Shown: positions 34,592-43,609 of the stretch, piece after piece
Position numbering within the stretch: the first letter of the stretch is position 1
How the letters are laid out: the number at the start of each line of letters is the position of its first letter
NCBI GenBank assembly: GCA_964550435.1
Contig: CAZJZI010000006.1
Coordinates: forward strand, 10,848 to 74,847
Source of the DNA: UBA11400 sp964550435
GTDB lineage: Bacteria; Bacteroidota; Rhodothermia; Balneolales; HLUCCA01
Length of the DNA stretch: 64,000 bases
Direction: 5' to 3'
Program-made: the position numbers and the translations under genes
The notes under the pieces: generated by a model
The model's input: only the letters and a program-made list of their open reading frames with translations
Told to the model about the DNA's origin: nothing
Databases searched by the model: none

Positions 34592-37486
34592 ATGAATAAG
34601 AAAATAATAAAAATGATATTGACGCTATGCATTGTCATAGCGGGGATTAGTGAGGCGTCTGCACAGAAAGGTAAGATCTCCGGAACTATTATTGATGGAA
34701 GTTCGGGAGAACCTTTAATTAGTGCAACAGTAAGCATTACGGGAACGACCCGTGGTGTATTGACAGATCTCGATGGATATTACTCTTTAGAGAATCTTGA
34801 ACCAGGGCTTTATGATATTTCAGTTCGTTATATCACCTACACTACAAAAAATATTGTTGGTGTCCGGGTTAACGCTAATGAAACAACAACTTTGAATGTT
34901 TCATTGGACCCTGAAGTCGCTCAACTTGGTGAAGTTACCGTTTCTGCTGAAGCCATCATGAACAATGATGCAACCTTGCTTCGTTATCGACAAAAATCTA
35001 TCGGATTTACTGACGCCATCTCGGCAGAAAGCATATCACGATCTGGCGGTAGCGATGCAGCATCTGCCATGAAAAAAGTAACAGGAGCAACAGTAGTTGG
35101 AGGTAAGTATGTTTATGTTCGTGGTCTTGGAGACCGCTATACAAATACCCAACTTAACGGATTAGAGTTGCCTACTTCAAATCCAGATAGGAAGTCTTTC
35201 CAACTTGACCTTTTCCCTTCTCATCTACTTGATAATATTGTAACATTAAAAACTTTCACGCCAGACAAACCTGGTAATTTTTCAGGTGGTCTTGTAGATA
35301 TTACAACAAAAGGTATTCCTGAAGATTTCTATGTCACATTATCTGTAAAACAGGGATACAACACTATGTCGTCTATGAATGACATCCTTTTGGGAGAAGG
35401 ATCTGGAACAGACTGGCTTGGAATGGATGATGGATATAGGTCAGAACCTGGCGTCCTTGCAAATAGACCATCCTCAGAATTCCCGAGTGACACAAGAGCA
35501 AGGTTAAACGAAGAGGCAGCTCAGACACTGAATATGCTTGCCAAATCCTTCAATACCGATTTCTTACCCCAATATCGAAGCACTGGTTTAAATCAGTCCT
35601 ATTCATTTGGAGCAGGTAACAGACATACTTTGACTGACAAGATTAAGTTGGGTTACTCAGCTAATTATTCTTACGGCATGAACAACTCAGCGTACTTTGA
35701 TGGTAAATCATCCAGATACGAATTGATTGGAATGTATGAAGAGTCTGAGTCCTTGAATCCAAATATCGATTTAACAGATGTCAAAGGTACTCAATCGGTA
35801 GATTGGGGTTTCCTTGGATCCGCTGGTCTGTTAATTGGAAACTTCAATAAAATCAATTTCTCACTTCTTCGTACACAAAGTGGTGAAAACACCGGTAGAT
35901 ATTTGTATGGATTCTGGGAACAGTTTAACTCTGACGATATTGAATACCGATCAAGAGTTAATCAGTTTATTGAAAGAGACCTGACATCATATCAGCTTTC
36001 TGGAAGTCATACCATTAACTTGATCAAGGATATGCGACTGGAATGGAATTCCGCGTATCAGGTGAATGGACAAAGCACTCCGGATTTGCGATTTATGGCA
36101 TCTGAGTCTCGTCCTATTTATGATGATGCAGGCAATGTCATTTCAAATATTCTTGCAAATCCAAACAGTCAATTCCCTCGTCCTGCCAGATTCTTCCGTG
36201 ACTTAAACGAAGAAAAATACTCTGGTACTATCGATTTAACAATTCCATTCAACACCCCTTCTTCGACGGTTAGATTCAAAACCGGAGGACTCTACGAGTA
36301 TACCTCAAGAGACTTCAGAGAGCGTCGATATGAGTATCTGCAAGGACGCGGATTTGGTCTGAATCAATTCAATTCAGAAGAAGAATATTTGGCCAATCTT
36401 GGAATTATTGGGTACGACAACCGAAACCGCCCTCAGGTTGCTAATTATGTTATTTCAGCGACCACTGATCGCAGCAGTTACGATGCTGAGCAAACCATTT
36501 CTGCAGCTTACGCGATGCTCGAGTTTGATTTGTTTAAAAACCTCAAACTAGCTGGTGGTGCTCGATATGAAATGACCGACCTACAATCTGTAAGTCGAGA
36601 TTCTACACTTTCTGCATCTGATAGATTCGGTGAAGTTAAACAAACAGATTTGCTCCCTTCTATTATCCTGATTTTCTCCGCTTCTGAAAACATGCTTTTC
36701 AGAACCTCTTTTAGTCGGACTCTTGCGCGGCCGACTTTTAGAGAGTTATCACCTTACGTGTCATTTGACTTCGTGGGTGATAACCTCTTTAGAGGTAATG
36801 CAAATCTGGACAGAACACTCATTAGCAATTATGATGTCCGATGGGAATGGTATCCTGGAGCCACTGAAATGATTTCTGTAAGTGCATTCTATAAGAATCT
36901 GGATCAACCCATTGAACGTGTACTGCGTTTCGATATCGGAACTAGTGCGGAATCAGTCCAAAACGTGGATAAAGCGACTGTTTATGGCATTGAATTCGAA
37001 CTCAGAAAGAATCTGGGTTCATTTAGTGAGGCACTTCGATATTTTGACATCATTACTAACATGGCATTGATTCATTCTGAGGTAAACATCCCTGAAGCTG
37101 AATTGATTCAGATGCGTGAAACTCGTCAGAATCCACCGACTACCCGCCAACTTGCAGGACAATCACCATATGTAGTTAACGTTGATCTGGCTTATCTGAA
37201 CCCAGATTTTGGAATTTCTACCAACATTAGTTACAACAGATTTGGTGATCGTCTGAGTCGAGTTAGTCAAGGTGCTGCACCGAATGTCTACGAAAGAAGT
37301 TATGACTCCCTGAACGCTTCTTTTTCAAAGACCGTAGGTAGACATTTCACAGTTTCTTTAGGAATCGACAACATTTTAGACCCGACCGTTAAATACTCAC
37401 AGGAGTTCAAAGGTCAGGAGTACATCTACCAGCAATACAAAACCGGTACTACATACTCGGTAGGTGTTAAATACAGTTTCAACTAA
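34592..37486 (+). CDS. TonB-dependent receptor with carboxypeptidase-like regulatory domain
   Basis: The 964-residue product has a signal peptide ending EASAQ, a regulatory-like beta-sandwich (about residues 25-105, GKISGTIIDGSSGEPLISATVSI), and a plug with the distinctive segment GGKYVYVRGLGDRYTNTQLNGLELPTSNPDRKSFQLDLFPSHLLDNI. The barrel ends YSVGVKYSFN. This plug type defines a receptor subgroup common in Bacteroidota and Gammaproteobacteria whose genes often lie next to one for a large secreted beta-rich protein of the kind that follows here. The leader before the ATG is A-rich. The substrate is unknown. Confidence 0.9.
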   Translation: MNKKIIKMILTLCIVIAGISEASAQKGKISGTIIDGSSGEPLISATVSITGTTRGVLTDLDGYYSLENLEPGLYDISVRYITYTTKNIVGVRVNANETTTLNVSLDPEVAQLGEVTVSAEAIMNNDATLLRYRQKSIGFTDAISAESISRSGGSDAASAMKKVTGATVVGGKYVYVRGLGDRYTNTQLNGLELPTSNPDRKSFQLDLFPSHLLDNIVTLKTFTPDKPGNFSGGLVDITTKGIPEDFYVTLSVKQGYNTMSSMNDILLGEGSGTDWLGMDDGYRSEPGVLANRPSSEFPSDTRARLNEEAAQTLNMLAKSFNTDFLPQYRSTGLNQSYSFGAGNRHTLTDKIKLGYSANYSYGMNNSAYFDGKSSRYELIGMYEESESLNPNIDLTDVKGTQSVDWGFLGSAGLLIGNFNKINFSLLRTQSGENTGRYLYGFWEQFNSDDIEYRSRVNQFIERDLTSYQLSGSHTINLIKDMRLEWNSAYQVNGQSTPDLRFMASESRPIYDDAGNVISNILANPNSQFPRPARFFRDLNEEKYSGTIDLTIPFNTPSSTVRFKTGGLYEYTSRDFRERRYEYLQGRGFGLNQFNSEEEYLANLGIIGYDNRNRPQVANYVISATTDRSSYDAEQTISAAYAMLEFDLFKNLKLAGGARYEMTDLQSVSRDSTLSASDRFGEVKQTDLLPSIILIFSASENMLFRTSFSRTLARPTFRELSPYVSFDFVGDNLFRGNANLDRTLISNYDVRWEWYPGATEMISVSAFYKNLDQPIERVLRFDIGTSAESVQNVDKATVYGIEFELRKNLGSFSEALRYFDIITNMALIHSEVNIPEAELIQMRETRQNPPTTRQLAGQSPYVVNVDLAYLNPDFGISTNISYNRFGDRLSRVSQGAAPNVYERSYDSLNASFSKTVGRHFTVSLGIDNILDPTVKYSQEFKGQEYIYQQYKTGTTYSVGVKYSFN

Positions 37487-37526
37487 GATTTTTCTTAACC
37501 GAAACAAAAAAACAAACACAAAAACA

Positions 37527-40500
37527 ATGAAACGTATAGCGACAACACTTCTGCTTCTCACGTTTGCGGTACTTCCCGCACTCGGACAGCAGGTAATCAA
37601 TGTCACCGATGCCAGCATCAATGCTGGTGAGAAGGTGTACTGGACAGCCGACAACGTGTACATCCTTCAGGGTGGAGTATTCGTTGAGGACGGAGCAGAA
37701 CTGTGGATCGAACCCGGAACAGTCATCAAAGGTGCTGAGGGCGACGGTAATAATGCCTCTTTCCTTGCAGTATCACAAGGTGGTAAACTCTTCGCTGAAG
37801 GAACTGCCTCCAACCCGATCATCTTTACTTCTGTACTTGACGACCTGACAGGTGAGCTCGACGGTATGGACCGTGGTCTGTGGGGTGGTGTAATCCTTCT
37901 TGGACGTGCACCGACCAACAACGCGACCGTGCGTCAGATCGAAGGTCTCAACGAGATCGTTGGTGCAGGTGACAACCGCGCTGACTACGGTGGAAATGAT
38001 CCAGACGACAATTCCGGTATCATGCGCTACGTTTCTATCCGTCACACCGGTAAAGCCGTAGGTGACCAGGCAGGTAACGAGATCCAGGGTCTTACCCTGG
38101 GTGGTGTAGGTCGTGGAACGACCATTGAATATGTAGAGTCATTCGCTTCAGATGATGACGGCTTTGAGTGGTTCGGTGGAACCGTAGACGCTAAATATTT
38201 GGTATCTGCATTCAACGCTGACGATGCCTACGACTGGGACGAGGGCTTTAACGGCCGTGGCCAATTTTGGTTCGCTATCCAGGCACAAGACGCTGCTGGT
38301 CGTATGGCCGAGATGGACGGAGCTATCGGTGACGAGCAGGCTACTCCATACACCATGCCGGTGATTGCCAACGCGACCTACCTGGGTGACGGTATCGACA
38401 ATCCAGGTACTGTTGAAGGCGACGGATCCCAAGGTCTGATCTTCCGTGACAACTCCGGTGGTAGCTACCTGAACTCTATCTTCGGTGACTTCAAAGGCCA
38501 GCCAGGCGCACCTGCCCTGACCATTGAAGATGTGTCCAACGAGGCAGCTCAGGACTCCCGTAACCGTCTTGTGGCTGGTGATCTGAAACTCATGAACAAC
38601 TTCTGGTTCGACTTCGCTGCAGGAAACACTGCCGAAGCACTGATCCCACAGGCATTCGTTCGAGATGCACTGGGTGCCGGTCTTTCTGGAAACCAGATTG
38701 TGGACCCACAACTCCGTGGGATATCCCGTGAAATGGACAACATGCTCGACCCACGACCAGGTCAGAACTCCCCTGCCCTCGGTGCAGGTAACCGTGACCT
38801 GTACGAAGACCCATGGTTCACTAAAGTTGACTATGTAGGTGCTTTCGGTGCCAACAACTGGATGAAAGGTTGGACTGCATTAGATCAATTAGGTTACCTA
38901 AATGAAGACGCAACAGGAGATAATGAAGTTGAAGTCACCGATGCCAGCATCAATGCTGGTGAGAAGGTGTACTGGACAGCCGACAACGTGTACATCCTTC
39001 AGGGTGGAGTATTCGTTGAGGACGGAGCAGAACTGTGGATCGAACCCGGAACAGTCATCAAAGGTGCTGAGGGCGACGGTAATAATGCCTCTTTCCTTGC
39101 AGTATCACAAGGTGGTAAACTCTTCGCTGAAGGAACTGCCTCCAACCCGATCATCTTTACTTCTGTACTTGACGACCTGACAGGTGAGCTCGACGGTATG
39201 GACCGTGGTCTGTGGGGTGGTGTAATCCTTCTTGGACGTGCACCGACCAACAACGCGACCGTGCGTCAGATCGAAGGTCTCAACGAGATCGTTGGTGCAG
39301 GTGACAACCGCGCTGACTACGGTGGAAATGATCCAGACGACAATTCCGGTATCATGCGCTACGTTTCTATCCGTCACACCGGTAAAGCCGTAGGTGACCA
39401 GGCAGGTAACGAGATCCAGGGTCTTACCCTGGGTGGTGTAGGTCGTGGAACGACCATTGAATATGTAGAGTCATTCGCTTCAGATGATGACGGCTTTGAG
39501 TGGTTCGGTGGAACCGTAGACGCTAAATATTTGGTATCTGCATTCAACGCTGACGATGCCTACGACTGGGACGAGGGCTTTAACGGCCGTGGCCAATTTT
39601 GGTTCGCTATCCAGGCACAAGACGCTGCTGGTCGTATGGCCGAGATGGACGGAGCTATCGGTGACGAGCAGGCTACTCCATACACCATGCCGGTGATTGC
39701 CAACGCGACCTACCTGGGTGACGGTATCGACAATCCAGGTACTGTTGAAGGCGACGGATCCCAAGGTCTGATCTTCCGTGACAACTCCGGTGGTAGCTAC
39801 CTGAACTCTATCTTCGGTGACTTCAAAGGCCAGCCAGGCGCACCTGCCCTGACCATTGAAGATGTGTCCAACGAGGCAGCTCAGGACTCCCGTAACCGTC
39901 TTGTGGCTGGTGATCTGAAACTCATGAACAACTTCTGGTTCGACTTCGCTGCAGGAAACACTGCCGAAGCACTGATCCCACAGGCATTCGTTCGAGATGC
40001 ACTGGGTGCCGGTCTTTCTGGAAACCAGATTGTGGACCCACAACTCCGTGGGATATCCCGTGAAATGGACAACATGCTCGACCCACGACCAGGTCAGAAC
40101 TCCCCTGCCCTCGGTGCAGGTAACCGTGACCTGTACGAAGACCCATGGTTCACTAAAGTTGACTATGTAGGTGCTTTCGGAACGTACAACTGGTTAACAG
40201 GCTGGACTGCACTGTCACAACTTGGATACTTGAATAATAACAGTACTCCAACTAGTATCGATGACGAGTTTGAAATGGTTCCTGATCAAATCGCTTTGAA
40301 TCAGAACTATCCAAACCCTTTCAACCCAACAACTATGATCAGCTTTACTCTGAATCGCTCAGAAGCTGTCAAGTTGAGTGTTTATGACCTGACTGGTCGT
40401 TTGGTTGCAACTTTAGTTGATGGGATGATGCCAGCTGGCGTTACAAACATCAATTTCAGTGCTAACGGACTTGCCAGTGGTGTTTACATCTACCGTCTTG

Positions 40501-40547
40501 AGACTCCATCGACCTCTATGACCCGTAGAATGACATTGCTGAAATAA
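37527..40547 (+). CDS. T9SS cargo protein with two identical tandem 416-residue modules
   Basis: I place the start at 37527 because it gives a proper signal peptide (MKRIATTLLLLTFAVLPALGQ) behind an A-rich leader; the frame is open back to 37464. The 1006-residue protein has module 1 (about residues 26-441), a 28-residue linker, module 2 (about 470-885) identical in sequence to module 1, and a T9SS sorting domain (NQNYPNPFNPTTMISF to MTRRMTLLK). The modules, with GLWGGVILLGRAPTN, IRHTGKAVGDQAGNEIQGLTLGGVGRGTTIEYVES and DDDGFEWFGGTVD, resemble a right-handed beta-helix family of secreted proteins. Codons in the modules end mostly in G or C, unlike the linker, tail and neighbouring genes. Its role with the upstream receptor is unknown. 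Confidence 0.88.
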   Translation: MKRIATTLLLLTFAVLPALGQQVINVTDASINAGEKVYWTADNVYILQGGVFVEDGAELWIEPGTVIKGAEGDGNNASFLAVSQGGKLFAEGTASNPIIFTSVLDDLTGELDGMDRGLWGGVILLGRAPTNNATVRQIEGLNEIVGAGDNRADYGGNDPDDNSGIMRYVSIRHTGKAVGDQAGNEIQGLTLGGVGRGTTIEYVESFASDDDGFEWFGGTVDAKYLVSAFNADDAYDWDEGFNGRGQFWFAIQAQDAAGRMAEMDGAIGDEQATPYTMPVIANATYLGDGIDNPGTVEGDGSQGLIFRDNSGGSYLNSIFGDFKGQPGAPALTIEDVSNEAAQDSRNRLVAGDLKLMNNFWFDFAAGNTAEALIPQAFVRDALGAGLSGNQIVDPQLRGISREMDNMLDPRPGQNSPALGAGNRDLYEDPWFTKVDYVGAFGANNWMKGWTALDQLGYLNEDATGDNEVEVTDASINAGEKVYWTADNVYILQGGVFVEDGAELWIEPGTVIKGAEGDGNNASFLAVSQGGKLFAEGTASNPIIFTSVLDDLTGELDGMDRGLWGGVILLGRAPTNNATVRQIEGLNEIVGAGDNRADYGGNDPDDNSGIMRYVSIRHTGKAVGDQAGNEIQGLTLGGVGRGTTIEYVESFASDDDGFEWFGGTVDAKYLVSAFNADDAYDWDEGFNGRGQFWFAIQAQDAAGRMAEMDGAIGDEQATPYTMPVIANATYLGDGIDNPGTVEGDGSQGLIFRDNSGGSYLNSIFGDFKGQPGAPALTIEDVSNEAAQDSRNRLVAGDLKLMNNFWFDFAAGNTAEALIPQAFVRDALGAGLSGNQIVDPQLRGISREMDNMLDPRPGQNSPALGAGNRDLYEDPWFTKVDYVGAFGTYNWLTGWTALSQLGYLNNNSTPTSIDDEFEMVPDQIALNQNYPNPFNPTTMISFTLNRSEAVKLSVYDLTGRLVATLVDGMMPAGVTNINFSANGLASGVYIYRLETPSTSMTRRMTLLK
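37602..38848 (+). repeat. Direct repeat copy 1 (1247 bp, identical to 38934-40180)
   Basis: The block begins GTCACCGATGCCAGC and ends GTAGGTGCTTTCGG. All positions I compared match the second copy at a constant offset of 1332 bp, and the predicted frames on both strands are identical, which implies base-for-base identity. Confidence 0.95.
38934..40180 (+). repeat. Direct repeat copy 2 (1247 bp, identical to 37602-38848)
   Basis: This is the second copy of the intragenic duplication. After the block both copies continue with homologous but clearly diverged sequence (ANNWMKGWTALDQLGYLN versus TYNWLTGWTALSQLGYLN), so the identity stops abruptly inside a longer ancient duplication. Confidence 0.95.
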
Positions 40548-40566
40548 TTCCTAGAACACGATTCAT

Positions 40567-40603
40567 AAAAAAGGGAGGCTGATCCGTCAGTCTCCCTTTT
40601 TTT
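40567..40603. terminator. Bidirectional terminator
   Basis: The arms AAAAAAGGGAG and CTCCCTTTTTTT, extended inward by CTGA/TCAG around TCCG, form a strong stem with a T-run on either strand. It serves the T9SS cargo gene (plus) and the phosphodiester glycosidase gene (minus), which converge here. Confidence 0.92.
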
Positions 40604-40634
40604 ATTTCATTAGTAAGGAGGCTCTAGGAATTGT

Positions 40635-42329
40635 CTATTTGATAACCGTCATCAGTCGAGTAATTGATGCATTATTGGCTTCTAATCGGTACATATACGT
40701 CCCACTACTCAATAATTCGGCATTGAATGATATTCTATGAGTTCCTGATGGCATCATTCCTGATACTACATCTGTAATCTTACGACCAAGTAAATCAAAA
40801 ACCTGAATTTCTACAAACTGAAATCCATCGATTGAAAACTCGATTACAGTGCTCGGGTTAAATGGGTTTGGATAGTTTTGTGACAGAGTAATGCCATGAG
40901 GTGACCCATTGTCGAATTCTACTGAGGTAGAAGTTTGCTTTTTCACAAAACGAATAGCATCTGCAACTATAAAAGTATTTAAGCCTCCTGCTACTGAAGC
41001 TGATGCATTATTTGAAATGCGTACAGAATCAGCCGTAGTTCCAGTAAAATTATAGGATCCAAGTGAGACCCAGGTTGCGTTATTCTGCTGTTGGTTCACT
41101 CGCACAATAGATTGACCATCAGAATGATATACCGTATATGGCGTATCTGGAGCCCGATTTGAAGAAGCCACCCACCATCCAAATACTTCGTATTCTGCTG
41201 CATCTAACTCAGGTTTATAGCTCACGAATCGTGATCCATCCCCGATTAACGCAATTCTTGCCTTAGAATCACCATAATTACCAGTGTTTGCAGTCTCCCC
41301 CCATCCCTCACCAGCATTCGAGAATGTCACATTCTCCATTTCTGTATCAAGAATTACTGATTCAATTTGTGGCTCCGTCCCCGGAAGTTTCAACGAATCA
41401 GATGGAACTACGGCCAAAATCGAAGGTACGGGACGCTGAAATGCTCCACCACTCGGACGATTAAACAACTCACCATTTACGGCCATTGTAGTAGAACCTC
41501 CTCCATCCAGATTCATTGCTTCCACAGCTCCTATAGAAATCATAATTTCAGCAACCTGACGCAGTGTAGCACCAGATGAACTCACAAGTCCACCTTCAGC
41601 AATGAATATGATCATTTTGTTATCAGATGTATATCCTACTGCCGTTCTTGGTACATTGTTTGTACTATTAACTCCAGAACCGAAAAACACCTCTTCATCG
41701 TATGTAATTCGGACTTCACCATTTTTAACCAGTGTAGGTCCTCCACCAAGACCCATAAGTAAATTATCATACGCTTGACCATCATTTCTATTTGGCACAG
41801 GAGCTGGGGTAGTAGTTGAATTGGGAGTTGGATTCGTAAATCTGATTATGTCTTCAAATTCACCTGAAAAGTGGTAAATCCAATCTATGGATACAGTTTT
41901 ATCCTCATTAAGTGCTAAAAATGAACGCGTAACTGGAAAAGTTCCTGCTGGACGTGACAAACTGGCAATATTTCTGGCCAAAACGTTGTAAGGCTCTACA
42001 ACTGCTGACACTGACGAGTTGTTTGCAAAGAAACCACCATTCACTGCAAGTATGGCGCCTTTCTCTGCTGCAATTGTTGATGTAGCTCGCAAATTTTGAC
42101 TAAAATACGGATGAACCAGTATGCCTTCGTTCGTTAAGTCAATTTCAGCATAATATGCTACAAGTCCCGGACTTGATTGCCTCCCTGAAAATAATCTAAT
42201 CCCTTCCGGAAGATCATGTTCAACAGATATTTCAGTCCAGACAACCTGGGCAATTGTATTGGGTGTTAGTGAAATCAGAAAAGCAATATTTAAGGCAGCT
42301 GAGAACATCAGCTTGTAGATGAATTTCAT
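40635..42329 (-). CDS. T9SS-secreted phosphodiester glycosidase-family (NAGPA) protein
   Basis: The 564-residue product has a signal peptide ending NTIAQ and a NAGPA/phosphodiester-glycosidase domain (about residues 40-310). Its marks are AAEKGAILAVNGGFFANNSS, LMGLGGGPTLVKNG, NNVPRTAVGYTSDNKMIIFIAEGG and AVEAMNLDGGGSTTMAVNG, all family hallmarks. A golvesin-type beta domain lies at about 325-465 (GWWVASSNRAPDTPYTVYHSDG), and the chain ends with a T9SS sorting domain (SQNYPNPFNPSTVIEF to ITRLMTVIK). The family cleaves GlcNAc-1-phosphodiesters and is also found near exopolysaccharide genes, so an action on phosphodiester-linked surface glycans is likely. A golvesin-like domain would help it bind polymers. 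Confidence 0.88.
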   Translation of the reverse strand: MKFIYKLMFSAALNIAFLISLTPNTIAQVVWTEISVEHDLPEGIRLFSGRQSSPGLVAYYAEIDLTNEGILVHPYFSQNLRATSTIAAEKGAILAVNGGFFANNSSVSAVVEPYNVLARNIASLSRPAGTFPVTRSFLALNEDKTVSIDWIYHFSGEFEDIIRFTNPTPNSTTTPAPVPNRNDGQAYDNLLMGLGGGPTLVKNGEVRITYDEEVFFGSGVNSTNNVPRTAVGYTSDNKMIIFIAEGGLVSSSGATLRQVAEIMISIGAVEAMNLDGGGSTTMAVNGELFNRPSGGAFQRPVPSILAVVPSDSLKLPGTEPQIESVILDTEMENVTFSNAGEGWGETANTGNYGDSKARIALIGDGSRFVSYKPELDAAEYEVFGWWVASSNRAPDTPYTVYHSDGQSIVRVNQQQNNATWVSLGSYNFTGTTADSVRISNNASASVAGGLNTFIVADAIRFVKKQTSTSVEFDNGSPHGITLSQNYPNPFNPSTVIEFSIDGFQFVEIQVFDLLGRKITDVVSGMMPSGTHRISFNAELLSSGTYMYRLEANNASITRLMTVIK

Positions 42330-42406
42330 GTGTGACTCCGAGAGTTTAGTTGGCTGTGGATGATGAACCCAAAATAACGAATAATCTTTTTCATCCTACT
42401 GTAAAA

Positions 42407-42445
42407 TAAAAAAGGCTCCCGGGATTTATTCCAGAAGCCTTTTTG
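42407..42445 (-). terminator. Terminator directly after tRNA-Leu
   Basis: The arms AAAAAGGCTCC and AAGCCTTTTT, with an imperfect inner stem, begin one base after the tRNA 3' end on the minus strand and finish in a T-run. Confidence 0.8.
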
Positions 42446-42527
42446 TACCGGTGGTCGGACTCGAACCGACACTTCTTGCGAAACACGATTTTGAGTCGTG
42501 CGCGTCTACCAATTCCGCCACACCGGC
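42446..42527 (-). tRNA. tRNA-Leu (anticodon CAA)
   Basis: The 82-nt minus-strand sequence folds into a type II tRNA. Acceptor GCCGGTG pairs with CACCGGT (first pair G-U) with discriminator A. The D-arm GGCGGAATTGGTAGACG is typical of leucine tRNAs. The anticodon stem CACGA/TCGTG carries the loop CTCAAAA with anticodon CAA (reads UUG). The long variable arm is TGTTTCGCAAGAAGTG, and the T-arm GTCGGTTCGAGTCCGAC follows. CCA is not encoded. A terminator follows at once. Confidence 0.97.
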
Positions 42528-42599
42528 GAAGATTCCAAATATACCATAATTGACGCCCGATTATCAACTGAAATCTGCAATTTCAAAAGATATTTCGAA

Positions 42600-43553
42600 T
42601 CAATAATAAACCACTTCAGGTCTGTACTGAGGTTGAGGTCTTAATTCACCAGCTTCAATTTTTACATCTAACCTATTATGAACAGGTGGTAGCTGACATG
42701 TAGTAAAAGCGGAATATGCACATGGCGGATTGTACATCTTATTGAAATCAATTGTAGTAACAGTACTTCCTTCCGGAGGCATATCGACATATAAATATCT
42801 TCCGGCCTGATAGGTTTCATCTTGATTGGTCAGATCACCAACAATTACAAACATCCTATCTCCACCCTCTAAAGTTGATAGACGATATTCTGCCCCATCG
42901 ATTTGAAACCGAAGTACACCAGGTGAAGGAGTCATTTCTTCCTGGCCTAGGATATTTGCAATTTTAATGCTATCCGGTACTCCTTGTGATATGAGCTCAG
43001 CTTTTACATATAAATCCGTATTCGTGGGATACCTTGGGAACCCTTCAAATCCATCCACTAAAGAATTGTCTGCGTTATAAAGCCTGATTCCAAGTAGATT
43101 ACCGCGTTTAATTATATACCACTCAAGGTCACCCGATTGAACGCGTAACTCAGGATCGGTTGGGTAAAGCAACGTTTCTTGTTCAAGGGTAATTTGATCA
43201 ACATAAAACTGATCATAAGGAAAAGGCATCATCCAAACGGAGTCTCTTTCAACACGAAACTCACCGGCATTTAGAGATATTTTATCTTTTGGAAAAACAA
43301 CATTGTTGGCTGAGTCAGATCCAAATGAGTTCACGCCTTCATTCAACCAATACATACCCGCAATCCTCATCCATCCATTTGGTTTGGTCAAAGATTCATG
43401 TCGGTTAGCGAAAAATGCAGCCAACTCAGTATCATAATCTGACGGTAACTGAGCCGGACCAACTTCGGGACTTCGATTACAAGCGACGAGTAGCGTTAAT
43501 GCTATTAATATAAACGGATAACTCAAACTTAAAATCCTGAACATGTAACACAC
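42600..43553 (-). CDS. DUF1684 lipoprotein
   Basis: The 317-residue protein has a lipoprotein signal peptide ending TLLVAC (Cys25) and the full DUF1684 domain. GWMRIAGMYWLNEGVNSFGSDSANNVVFP is near the N-terminus, and DFNKMYNPPCAYSAFTTCQLPPVHNRLDVKIEAGE near the C-terminus is the family hallmark, with two cysteines that could bond. The family is widespread in Bacteroidota and Actinomycetota and its biochemical role is not established. It follows the giant surface-protein gene after 56 bp on the same strand, and no clear terminator separates them. Confidence 0.87.
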   Translation of the reverse strand: MCYMFRILSLSYPFILIALTLLVACNRSPEVGPAQLPSDYDTELAAFFANRHESLTKPNGWMRIAGMYWLNEGVNSFGSDSANNVVFPKDKISLNAGEFRVERDSVWMMPFPYDQFYVDQITLEQETLLYPTDPELRVQSGDLEWYIIKRGNLLGIRLYNADNSLVDGFEGFPRYPTNTDLYVKAELISQGVPDSIKIANILGQEEMTPSPGVLRFQIDGAEYRLSTLEGGDRMFVIVGDLTNQDETYQAGRYLYVDMPPEGSTVTTIDFNKMYNPPCAYSAFTTCQLPPVHNRLDVKIEAGELRPQPQYRPEVVYY

Positions 43554-43609
43554 TATTATTTTCGATTATTATTGAATGAATAATAGGTATTCTGAACTAG
43601 GACTGCAAT

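Noticed and set aside
37464..37526. Upstream extension of the tandem-module protein
   Set aside because: It overlaps the end of the TonB receptor gene and precedes a normal signal peptide that begins at 37527.
38148..38711. 187-codon minus-strand frame, repeated at 39480-40043
   Set aside because: It occurs only because the duplicated G/C-rich module lacks stops on the other strand; both copies are antisense to a clear T9SS cargo gene.
43554..43609. Possible terminator between the DUF1684 gene and the giant protein gene
   Set aside because: Only a weak ATTATT/AATAAT pairing is seen, too unstable to call.
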